Of a stretch of DNA of 64,000 bases, positions 56,901 to 64,000 are shown in pieces; position 1 is the first letter of the stretch, and each line of letters opens with the position of its first letter. This DNA comes from Amphiduros pacificus (Eukaryota; Annelida; Polychaeta; Phyllodocida; Hesionidae), in assembly GCA_949316495.1 (NCBI GenBank), contig OX439002.1:6417501-6481500 (forward strand), written 5' to 3'. The notes under the pieces were generated by a model. It ran no database searches. It had not been told where the DNA came from and saw only the letters and a program-made list of their open reading frames with translations. The translations under genes and the position numbers were made by a program.

Positions 56901-59900
56901 CTTGACTATCAAATGTTCAGAACAAGCTGATTTCCTAGTTGTACAGTTACTAACTTGTATAGATAGATCCCATCCAAAAGTTGATATTGAATCATTGGTA
57001 AATTTGCTGTGTCATTCAACATTTGTAACATATCGTGCATGCATTTGCTCCACTGTCTCGTTGGCTAAGACTAAGCTGGTCTCAATCTTACAAGAAGAAT
57101 TTGACCAGCATTATGTGAACTACTCAGTGGCCAGTTCGCCTTTGAAGAATAAAAAATCAAAGTTAAATGAGGTCTTAGCTTTATATTTTCTTACATATCA
57201 ATATGACAAATACATTACCATGACAACGTATTGCAAGCCAGAGCAATGGGAATTGATAATATGACATTCTGCTGAGTGATATTTAGTGCATTCCGCCCCT
57301 CCACTGGCACCCGTTCCTTTGATGTGAATATCTGCATATATCTGCCACTTCAATAGTCTCAAATGCAAACGACAGGAAATTGAGACTAAACAATTTCATG
57401 CACTTAACACTCTTTCTATATTTTACTTATCTTTGAACATATAAGGAAAACATGTCTTAGATATTTTTTCTACACTCGATGAATAAACTGTTAATATACA
57501 AGATTGGTCATGATGGATCTCAGTTATGATTATATGATGAATAATTGTATTTGAACAACGGTAACTTAATTTGCCATTATATACATATCAGCAAATAAAT
57601 AATTGCTTATATTGTATTGTATATTGTAAAACAAGGTCCTCATTATCGTCAGAAGTTACATCATCTTTTACTCAGTCTGTGATGTAGTGTATCAATTTAA
57701 TTCAGCTCCTAATTAGATGTGACCAGCATAAAGTAGATATCGAAGCATCTTGACATTTTGCAAATCATATATAAACAAACTCCGTCTTTCCGAGAGTTTA
57801 TATAGTAATGACCAGGTTATGCCTCTCATGTATAAGGTCTGTGGTTCCTTTCCCTTCCAGGTGCGTGACAAGAATTTGAGATGAAAGTTTTGCTTTGTGT
57901 AGATCTGTCAGTGATCCCTGGTGAAGAGAGACTTACTGTTGTTTTGATTATAGGAAAACAAAAGAATACATCTGTTAATGAGAATATAGGTATTGGTTAG
58001 TGGTCACTTCTGGATAGGAATGATGGTCACATTCACCTGTCAAAGTCAGGTAGAAATACCTACGCCGTGTAATATTTCATTGTGTTAGTGTTTAGACGGG
58101 TATTATGAGATCCTAAGAGTCTCTTAAATATTCAGAGGCAGAATAATACTCACGTAACAAGGATACCAGTTTTCAATATTTTATGAGTTTAATAATCATC
58201 CATATAAATGCCTTGGCAGGTGAATCTCCTTTCTTAAAGCGCATGGGTCTGTATTAAAGTTGTTCTCTTAATCAAAAGGATTTAGCACTGTGTTACAATA
58301 ACATATCTTTATACAATATCAAGGGTTTGAGCCAATGGCTTATTTAAAATATCTAAAATCTTAGGATCTATGAATAAAAATAAATTGAGATTCCAACGAT
58401 TCATAGAGCACACATGGTTTAGCACATGTGTATGCAAGTTCGATTACTCTGTCCTTGTTTGTTCCACCATTGATACATGGTACAAAGAACAGTTCCACAA
58501 AGTCACGGATTCTTTGGTCTGCTTTCATATCATAAGATGTGAATGATAATAAGACGGTAGTATGTCTCCCTCTATTGCTGGTGATAGAGGATTAATTCAT
58601 ACAAGGAAGCGCTTGACAGGCATGAAAGAGCCCTTTTCTTATAGTACACATTTTCAGATATTGTTATACAAGGCATTGGTTATGAAACATACTTGTCATA
58701 CCATGCCATTGGTCATACCAGGTATGAGTGATACCAGACATTCGTCATGTCAGGTTTGAGTGAAACCAGACATTGGTCATACCAGGTTTGAGTGATACCA
58801 TACCATTGGTCATACCAGGTATGAGTGATACCATACCATTGGTCATACCAGGTATGAGTGATACCATACCATTGGCCATACCAGGTATGAGTGATACCAG
58901 ACATTGGTCATATCGGGTTTGAGTGATACCATACCATTGGTCATACCAGGTATGAGTGATACCAGACATTGGTCATATCGGGTTTGAGTGATACCATACC
59001 ATTGGCCATACCAGGTATGAGTGATACCAGACATTGGTCATATCGGGTTTGAGTGATACCATACCATTGGTCATACCAGGTTTGAGTGTTACCAGACATT
59101 CGTCTTGTCAGAAAATTCATGCAGCAATGCTCGCATTAAATGACCTTTGATTTGCTTTCCGTTTGGACTGGCTGTGCCTTTCTTAATTGGTGCGTGTTTC
59201 TGGATTGTGTGTTTAAGGTTGACGTACACGCAGGTCTGCTGCATGACTCTGTGCTCATGTGGGCATACGGTGTCAACAAGACCCTAGAAGCGGGGGGAAC
59301 CGTAGATGATGGAACCGCCATCGCCAACTTCATCTTCAACCTGTCTTTCCCAGGTATGCTGTGTAGATATGACATTTGCCATCCATAACATTTAGTACTT
59401 GATGTCACGAAGCACTTTCCTTATGATGCGTATCAAATAAAGCAAATATTCATCACATGAAATGAAAATTTTAAATTCATTTGCAGAAAAAAGTTGTATA
59501 TATGTAATATTTATCGTCTCTACTGTCATAATATGCAAGCTGCAATTTTCAATTATTTCAAACCAGTTGAATGAATGTAAGTCGTGAATTTAAACAATTG
59601 ACATATTTGTTTGATCACCAAAATTGCCTTTTTGCGTGATATTTGACTTGATCGAGTTGTGTGATTTAATAGTTAATCTTGGTATATAATGTAACATACT
59701 GATATGCGTTTGATATGCATGTGTGGTATTTAGGAGTAATTGTTTGGTGTATAGTAATGATGTAGACGTTTTGTATTGATATACAGGTGTGAGCGGCCAG
59801 GTGGTCATAGATAAGAATGGAGACCGGAAGCCAGACTACAGCATGCAGATCCTCAACTATGACCAGTCCGACGTGGCCAGCTGGATCACGCTCTATGATT

Positions 59901-60029
59901 ATATCGCCGCCGACGAGAGTCTCATCCAGATCAGATCATCCGGGTACACGTGGCCGGGGGGGCTGTCTGACCCCCCCAAAGATTCCCCGGCCTGCGGTTG
60001 GGAGAATGAATTTTGTCCTGACAATACAC
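35309..60029 (+). CDS. Natriuretic-peptide-receptor-type guanylate cyclase, extracellular domain (5 exons, partial)
   Basis: Exons 35309-36023, 51194-51304, 56110-56285, 59218-59353 and 59787-60029 join in phase (1,1,0,1,1) to 460 codons plus one base. The product has a signal peptide and a two-lobed receptor ligand-binding fold (ANF-receptor family) in the order expected for NPR-A/B/C and invertebrate receptor guanylate cyclases. It is expected to sit in the plasma membrane and bind a peptide. The domain ends with a Cys pair (PACGWENEFC) like that before the transmembrane helix of the family. The helix, kinase-homology and cyclase domains are not in the window, so a clearance-type receptor without cyclase remains possible. 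Introns of 15.2, 4.8, 2.9 and 0.4 kb. Confidence 0.9.
36030..36450. other. Start of receptor intron 1, nothing recognised
   Basis: Unique AT-rich intron between exon 1 and the 15-bp array. Confidence 0.5.
36480..36900. repeat. 15-bp tandem repeat in receptor intron 1
   Basis: About 27 units of actaactaccacggt, with accagg, accacgagggc and accaaggc variants in blocks. Confidence 0.95.
36905..37355. other. Receptor intron 1, nothing recognised
   Basis: Unique-looking intron sequence. Confidence 0.45.
37358..37486. repeat. 31-bp tandem repeat, 4 units
   Basis: Four almost identical units containing tatagtatgatcagagtcca, then tccagatactc. Confidence 0.95.
37490..40080. other. Receptor intron 1, nothing recognised
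   Basis: AT-rich. A 74-codon frame at 39499-39723 is GC-richer than its surroundings (NGGLTPLNWLSWTALRQHKW) but matches no family I know. Confidence 0.45.
40085..40155 (+). repeat. Short dispersed repeat fragment, copy 1
   Basis: About 70 bp similar, roughly 70-75%, to 47588-47660: shared order of attct-agcct, gaaaata-atagaat, tgaaaatac-tctt and aatagctaa. It may be the 5' flank of the LINE remnant just downstream, but this is not shown. Confidence 0.55.
40560..41110 (+). mobile_element. Decayed LINE (CR1/L2-like) fragment
   Basis: Near 40600-40700 the frame reads HYLNNRKPVILLLLDLWAAF, then DNIDHEIRL, the reverse transcriptase motif usually LLDLSAAFDTIDH. In other frames come a remnant of the later RT region (GSVRICDTDI, 40815-40850) and, near 41008-41090, LWNDLPDEIKTSTSTDVFKK followed by a stop, the usual C-terminal end. 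The copy is old, with several frame breaks and internal deletion. Confidence 0.88.
41774..41951 (-). repeat. 177-bp dispersed repeat, copy 2 (inverted)
   Basis: Reverse complement of 21847-22023 at about 97% identity. Its caattcaat end abuts the (AT)n run at 41952-42030, the same arrangement as copy 1. High identity implies recent dispersal. Confidence 0.9.
41952..42030. repeat. (AT)n microsatellite
   Basis: About 39 AT units adjacent to dispersed repeat copy 2. Confidence 0.95.
42447..44125. repeat. 26-bp satellite array, about 65 units, in receptor intron 1
   Basis: Unit gtaatgtcaccatacggcca plus gtgtag. Variable positions (cgg/cag/tga and tagg/tatg/tacg) occur in repeating blocks. It shares the core gtaatg(t/a)caccatac with the 19-bp array at 33-34 kb. 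Confidence 0.97.
44130..45085. other. Receptor intron 1, nothing recognised
   Basis: Unique-looking intron sequence with no coding or transposon signal. Confidence 0.45.
45086..45620. repeat. 211-bp tandem repeat, about 2.3 units
   Basis: The landmark gttatgagtccaaacgtccg starts at 45139, 45350 and 45561, a constant 211-bp step. Inside each unit are aaaatcggaacaacacattt and tttggtggtagaaatatt. A shortened partial unit precedes the first full one. Confidence 0.93.
45883..46849. mobile_element. 967-bp non-autonomous DNA transposon
   Basis: Terminal inverted repeats start TGCCTCAGTCACATTTG and match the reverse complement of the right end (caaatgtgactgaggca), with further similarity inward (c-ccg, cggc-cg blocks). 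TAA flanks both sides (45880-45882 and 46850-46852), consistent with a 3-bp target duplication as in PIF/Harbinger; the superfamily is not certain. GC-richer than the intron around it. It has no transposase frame. Near 46608-46685 are repeated cagacgtctg palindromes. Confidence 0.85.
46860..47580. other. Receptor intron 1, nothing recognised
   Basis: Unique-looking intron sequence. Confidence 0.45.
47588..47660 (+). repeat. Short dispersed repeat fragment, copy 2
   Basis: Diverged match to 40085-40155. Confidence 0.5.
47962..48100. mobile_element. 139-bp palindromic MITE
   Basis: Perfect 17-bp terminal inverted repeats ataggccgattgcgggt (47962-47978) and its complement (48084-48100), with cgccat/atggt extending the similarity inward. 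No coding capacity. The target duplication is unclear because the left flank ends aca and the right begins aca. Confidence 0.75.
48105..49410. other. Receptor intron 1, nothing recognised
   Basis: Unique-looking sequence; no supported exon. Confidence 0.45.
49420..50165. repeat. 31-bp satellite array, about 24 units
   Basis: Unit tctatataacaatagagatg plus tgtatttccgg. A six-unit block carrying aaaaatagagatgcatattt occurs twice, 187 bp apart (about 49857 and 50044), so the array grew by block duplication. Confidence 0.96.
50298..51085. repeat. 11-bp pyrimidine-rich array in receptor intron 1
   Basis: About 70 units of ttgctcgcccc with ttgcttgcccc variants. The plus (transcript) strand is almost all C and T apart from the TGC(T)C steps. 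It ends 109 nt before exon 2. All three plus frames stay open, reading LARPLLAPCSP-like repeats; not considered coding. Confidence 0.97.
51194..51304 (+). CDS. Receptor exon 2
   Basis: 111 nt, phase 1 to 1, residues 239-275. It reads IVILCMYGSDVIEFLLSAYD, then EGMINGEYVFIVLDVDK. This matches the AVIMCAPGDTIRSIML...GDYAF segment of natriuretic receptors, which begins the second lobe, and follows exon 1 without a gap in the alignment. Acceptor TGTTTCAG, donor GTAAGT. Confidence 0.93.
51310..52190. other. Start of receptor intron 2, nothing recognised
   Basis: Unique-looking intron sequence. Confidence 0.45.
52192..53235. repeat. 45-bp satellite array, 23 units
   Basis: Unit ccctggcagacatatgcagt, then gtaaaccatccacaa and tcatgtaaag or ataagtaaag. 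The last block varies (catg, cacg, caag, ataag). The minus strand is open for 348 codons as 15-residue repeats (DGLHCICLPGLYLFV). Unrelated in sequence to the 45-bp array at 29.7 kb. Confidence 0.97.
53236..53410. repeat. 16-bp tandem repeat
   Basis: About eleven units of tatgactgtatctgcc following directly on the 45-bp array. Confidence 0.95.
53675..54150. repeat. G-rich minisatellite of about 75 bp with an (AT)n block
   Basis: Five to six irregular units with tacattgggggagg, tggagggtgggggtttctat, cgctatcaggtgagg and ctgtagaggaagggg. A run of about 20 AT dinucleotides (53864-53900) sits in one unit. Runs of three to five G in series make quadruplex formation on the plus strand (RNA or DNA) likely. 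Confidence 0.92.
54155..54880. other. Receptor intron 2, nothing recognised
   Basis: Unique-looking intron sequence. Confidence 0.45.
54885..55976. repeat. 20-bp satellite array, about 54 units
   Basis: Unit ctccctgacaatgaccacat with acg, tta and gccc variants recurring in blocks. It ends 134 nt before receptor exon 3. Several overlapping minus-strand frames result; not considered coding. Confidence 0.97.
56110..56285 (+). CDS. Receptor exon 3
   Basis: 176 nt, phase 1 to 0, residues 276-334. It reads TLPEQSDRPDEAKQAFDGLI, then PEWETFQEKVRQAFTDPKFD and ILGANDQ. This corresponds to the EAKQAYSSL...EFEKFSMEV part of the family. Acceptor TCCTGCAG, donor GTAAGT. Confidence 0.92.
56290..58685. 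other. Receptor intron 3, mostly featureless
   Basis: Contains an open frame of 125 codons (56887-57264), which I do not recognise and which has no signal, domain or splice support. Confidence 0.45.
58690..59105. repeat. 33-bp tandem repeat, about 13 units
   Basis: Unit ggtcataccaggtatgagtg plus ataccataccatt, with accagacatt and tatcgggtttg variants alternating. It ends 112 nt before receptor exon 4. Confidence 0.95.
59218..59353 (+). CDS. Receptor exon 4
   Basis: 136 nt, phase 0 to 1, residues 335-380. It reads VDVHAGLLHDSVLMWAYGVN, then KTLEAGGTVDDGTAIANFIF and NLSFP. This is the FHDAILLYVLALHEVL...IIQQTWNRTF segment of the family. Possible N-glycosylation at NKT and NLS. Acceptor GTTTAAG (weak pyrimidine tract), donor GTATGC. 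Confidence 0.92.
59787..60029 (+). CDS. Receptor exon 5 (end of the extracellular domain)
   Basis: 243 nt, phase 1 to 1, residues 380-461. It reads GVSGQVVIDKNGDRKPDYSM, then QILNYDQSDVASWITLYDYI, and later WPGGLSDPP and PACGWENEFCPDN. The GQVxIDxNGDR motif is a hallmark of the receptor family. Donor GTGAGT after 60029; the next exon should hold the transmembrane helix and is not in the window. Confidence 0.93.
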
Positions 60030-60034
60030 GTGAG

Positions 60035-62690
60035 TAACTCACATTGAATATATGTTTATATGATATGCACTATTACATTTAAAGCTGCATGAATCAAAAT
60101 TGAGTTTGTCTTGTTTCGAATTGTTTCATGCACTTCATGTTGAAATAATACAATCAGAAAGGTATTTTTCATTGTATCACCCTGTATCCCTTTGGAGACA
60201 TCACTATTATATTTAGCGGAATCCGTGGCTAATTTACATTCGATAGAAGCCACATATTGATCTGACTAAAGCCTTATGATTGTATCCCACGCAACATGCC
60301 CCATGTTGACTTATATTTATGGGACCGAGGATGTAACGAGGTATCCACCTGACAATTATATAACATAATGCATTTCATCTCTTCTCAGGTTTTGATCAGT
60401 TTCTATTTAATTCGTATCGTAATTAAAATATTCTCATCATTGATTAAAAGCAAATAGCTTGATGCCATGATTTATTTTTCACAATTTATTTCAGTAAGTT
60501 ATCGGTGATTATCTAAACTTTGTTCCGAGATCTGATATTGAGTTGAGCCTACATCCCCACGCGGATCCCTGTGAAATGAGGCGGCAGCGTCTTTAACCAG
60601 TTTGTAATTGTCGTCTGCTTTATGGGAATCCAATATAATGGCGGGAAGGGTCTTATCACATGACTGTGATTTTGATGACAAACCGGCACTTTAAAAATGA
60701 TGTAACAGGTGCCAAAAAAAATAAGTATATAAAGATTGATTGCATATTTGCTCTAATTCTTTAATTGCTCTGTTCTTGAATTGTCATAGAAATTTCAAAA
60801 CTTCAATCAAACCACTTGCATGCTCTTTTATTATGACCGAGTAAAATTCGTGTGAAAGCTATAGTGGTATGTTTGTGGTTATGAGCCCCGCCATTAAGCA
60901 TTTAATGGGCCAGACGCCCACACCTTTATTTGTCCACCAAAAATGTCAGGTAGATCCGCTCATAACAAAAATTGCAAACCTTCCCAAAAGGCAGCCATCA
61001 TTTTACCATTATTTATGTTTATAGGTATTTTATAGGTAAGGAAATAAAACATTGATTTTGGTGTCTTGCAGCATGCAATATTGTACCTTCTAACATGGCC
61101 TAACATAACGGATCTCGACCACATGTTTTATATCATATGTATATAATACCTTAAGTAATAAAAGGGGGAGTGCAGCGCAGGTGTCTGTCGTGGTGAATAT
61201 CTTGAATTCGTCATTAAAGATCTCACCTGTTTCCTCTGCATGTCAATATATGTCAATTTCTCATTTATAGTCTGCTTAACTGAAACAAACCTACACCTAA
61301 TTTAACACAGTCGAACTTTGTAAATACACTCATTTGCTGTGTGAAAAAACGTAATCTTTTTGAAAGAAATCATCATATTGTTTTACCTTTCGATTTGTCA
61401 GGTGATAGCCATCAGCTTGTTAAACATTAATTTCACATTACTGACAGAGGTAGAATATGTTGGCATACATTAAGGCGCATCAGTTGGTTTCTATAAAGGA
61501 AGATCCCTTCAGTCATGACAGATGAAATACCTGTATGCATGAAATGCCGTATGCTTTTATATCCTGCTGTTATTCTTGAGATCGAAAGAGAATACTATCA
61601 CTACCTTTAAACGCCTAAATATATACACGAAGTAATCATTTTTAAAAAGGTACAGATTCTAAAACAACACACTGATACTGGAAAAACCGTATTTTCCATT
61701 TCATGATCAATTACAAACGTTTAGCAGGAGAATAACCCTTCTTTGCTGTTCTTCTGAACGGTGTAATTATACATTCTCAGACTTGCTTTAAATGAAATAC
61801 AAAAGAGTACGTGGAAATAACATATGGCCCCGTTTTGTTGGAGGCTTTCATAAAATCACATTTTCCTTCCATAATGTAAATTGTCATCAGATTTTATTGC
61901 CGATCATATTAAATTCCCCTTATATCCTTATCCGTACCATTTGTAATTAGGACACCTTCAGAATGAGACATTGGAGTGATTTGGCTAACAGACGCCTACT
62001 ACTTATTGTTTCTTTTTCAGGCTTAGCACCCTTACAAAACACAACAGTGGTCACATACCTGTATTCTTGTGACCACATGGTACTCGGCACTTTGTTTGGT
62101 GTGCTTTGTTTGGTTTCAGAGTGTTAGTTTGTGTGTATCACAGTTTCATGACCGCATATCATTTCAATATTCCCCCAAATCTCTGTAATATTACAGCTTC
62201 AAGTGCAATTGCAAGTTAACCCTCTATGTGCATTTCATACAGTTGCTTTTAGATTGGTTACAGAAGTAAACTTACAAAACATTATTGTTGAGACATCTGT
62301 CAAAGAGACGTTCTCGGAATATGATATCTGATATATATTCATTCTGAAATAATACGCAGTTAAAGCATTTATTTTCTCACAACCAAAGAGATCTTTCCAG
62401 AAGATAACACACAACGAATGTGAGACTGCATGCTAAGACATGAGAGGGCTTTCTGTTGCATGGTTTATTAAGGTACTCAGGGAGAGGGGGGTTAACTTTG
62501 AGATTGAGATTGCTTTTCATTGATACAGGCACCGGCAGGAGCAGGTGGGCATGGCAGACCTTTTCCTTTCTTTGCCATGAGTTCTCTTTCCACGTCTTTT
62601 CCAGTTTATTGGCATCTGTGCTAGGTCTATTCAGTTGTATTGATTGCTGTATTAATTTGGCTGCTCTGCTATGGGGGTTTGTCACAGTAA
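60035..62690. other. Receptor intron 5, no exon found
   Basis: Searched for a hydrophobic segment or the start of a kinase-homology domain flanked by splice sites; none seen. AT-rich. Confidence 0.5.
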
Positions 62691-62705
62691 CTCTGCCAGC
62701 CAGCT

Positions 62706-63562
62706 GCCCCCTCCCCCTGCCTCATCCCTGCCTCATCTCTGCCTCATCTCTGCCATATCTCTGCCTCATCCCTGCCTCATCCCTGCCTCATCCCTGCCTC
62801 ATCCCTGCCTCATCTCTGCCTCACCTCTGCCTCATCCCTGCCTCATCCCTGCCCCCTGCCTCATCCCTGCCCCCTGCCTCATCCCTGCCCCCTGCCTCAT
62901 CCCTGCCCCCTGCCTCATCCCTGCCTCATCTCTGCCTCATCCCTGCCTCATCCCTGCCTCATCCCTGCCTCATCCCTGCCCCCTGCCTCATCTCTGCCTC
63001 ATCTCTGCCTCATCTCTGCCTCATCTCTGCCTCATCTCTGCCTCATCCCTGCCCCCTGCCTCATCTCCACCTCATCTCCACCTCATCTCTGCCTCATCCC
63101 TGCCTCATCTCTGCCTCATCCCTGCCTCATCCCTGCCTCACCTCTGCCATATCTCTGCCCCCTGCCTCATCCCTGCCTCCTGCCTCATCTCCACCTCATC
63201 TCTGCCTCATCTCTGCCTCATCTCCACCTCATCTCTGCCTCATCCCTGCCCCCTGCCTCATCCCTGCCCCCTGCCTCATCCCTGCCTCATCCCTGCCCCC
63301 ATGCCTCATCCCTGCCTCATCTCCACCTCATCTCCACCTCATCTCTGCCTCATCCCTGCCTCATCCCTGCCTCATCCCTGCCTCATCCCTGCCTCATCCC
63401 TGCCTCATCTCTGCCTTTTCTCTGCCTCATCTCTGCCTCATCCCTGCCTCATCCCTGCCTCATCCCTGCCTCATCTCTGCCATATCCCTGCCTCATCCCT
63501 GCCTCATCCCTGCCTCATCCCTGCCTCATCTCTGCCTCATCTCTGCCTCATCTCTACCTCTC
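62706..63562. repeat. 11-bp pyrimidine-rich array in receptor intron 5
   Basis: About 78 units of cctcatccctg, with cctcatctctg and ccccctg variants. Same unit length as the 50.3-kb array but a different sequence. Plus-strand frames of 302 and 375 codons (LPHPCLIPASS repeats) are by-products. Confidence 0.97.
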
Positions 63563-63584
63563 AGTGTCTGCCACATTGAATAAG

Positions 63585-64000
63585 ATGCTCAATTTTGTCA
63601 GGGGGCACGGCCAGGGAATAGGGTGACAACCAAGGATGCTCTGATGCCAGATACCTTATCGGGGTTTACTGATTTCCCTGACATTCACATAGGCCTATGC
63701 ATGCTTGTTTGATCAGCTAAATTCTTGGTGAGAAAATAAACTTGATCATGAGAAGGACAGCCTAACCTAATAATCACATTCAGGTAAAAATAATGAAAGG
63801 TTAATTTCAAAATGAGAGAATGAAATGGGGACAATGAAATGAGAGATGAGAGGTCATTTCGGATGGCATTATCGCATTAAGGCTACTTTTGCAATCATGA
63901 ATTGGAAAGTGCAAAAGAGTAATGATATATGAAAATATTTTATATTTCCAAATATAAAATCAAGGCTATTTCTTTACATCTTTTCTTAATAGTTTAACTG
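63585..64000. other. Right end of window, nothing recognised
   Basis: Probably still inside the receptor gene. Confidence 0.4.

Noticed and set aside
62456-63583. 375-codon Pro/Ser/Leu-rich protein with a hydrophobic start
   Set aside because: Most of it is the 11-bp array, and the first part has no family match. It lies within the receptor intron.

Overview
This is a fragment of an animal nuclear genome, most likely a lophotrochozoan and probably a mollusc. Two split genes with GT-AG introns point away from each other. On the minus strand (1-13.1 kb) is the 5' half of a muscle myosin II heavy chain gene whose motor domain reads closely like scallop striated/catch myosin from memory. On the plus strand (35.3-60.0 kb, continuing past the right edge) is the extracellular half of a natriuretic-peptide-receptor-type guanylate cyclase. 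A tRNA-derived SINE, CR1/L2-like LINE remnants and short inverted-repeat DNA transposons fit an invertebrate genome. The species cannot be named from this window.

Myosin gene: a TATA box and a possible 16-nt non-coding first exon lie near 13.1 kb, and the start codon is at 11129. Thirteen coding-exon positions (here A to M) can be joined in phase and give the first 646 residues, from the SH3-like N-terminus through P-loop, switch I, switch II and relay helix to the start of loop 2. The most interesting locus is 3.6-6.9 kb. The exon for residues 298-332 is present there in five tandem copies. Three (3645-3748, 4530-4633, 5441-5544) are intact, each 104 nt with identical splice phases, so they look mutually exclusive. 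Two (5963-6039, 6724-6849) are decayed. The position matches the alternative exon 7 of Drosophila Mhc. Four of the five copies carry a GCATG or TGCATG (Rbfox-type) motif 19-60 nt past the donor; the last intact copy does not.

Between the genes (13.1-35 kb) there is no convincing gene. The interval is dominated by tandem arrays with units of 57, 39, 37, 60, 45, 51 and 19 bp. The 51-bp array is interrupted by a TA-flanked 84-bp MITE, and the 19-bp array by a 321-bp SINE with a 12-bp target duplication.

Receptor gene: five coding exons (35309-36023, 51194-51304, 56110-56285, 59218-59353, 59787-60029) join in phase to give a signal peptide and an almost complete ligand-binding domain of 460 codons. 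The transmembrane, kinase-homology and cyclase parts must lie beyond 64000. Introns 1-4 hold further arrays (15, 31, 26, 211, 31, 11, 45, 16, 20 and 33 bp), a 967-bp inverted-repeat transposon, a 139-bp MITE and one copy of a 177-bp dispersed repeat, whose other copy (about 97% identical, inverted) is near 21.9 kb.

By my hand count about one third of the window (roughly 21 kb) is tandem repeat. Most long open frames lie inside these arrays. About one third of the unit lengths are divisible by three, as chance predicts, so I treat those frames as non-coding.
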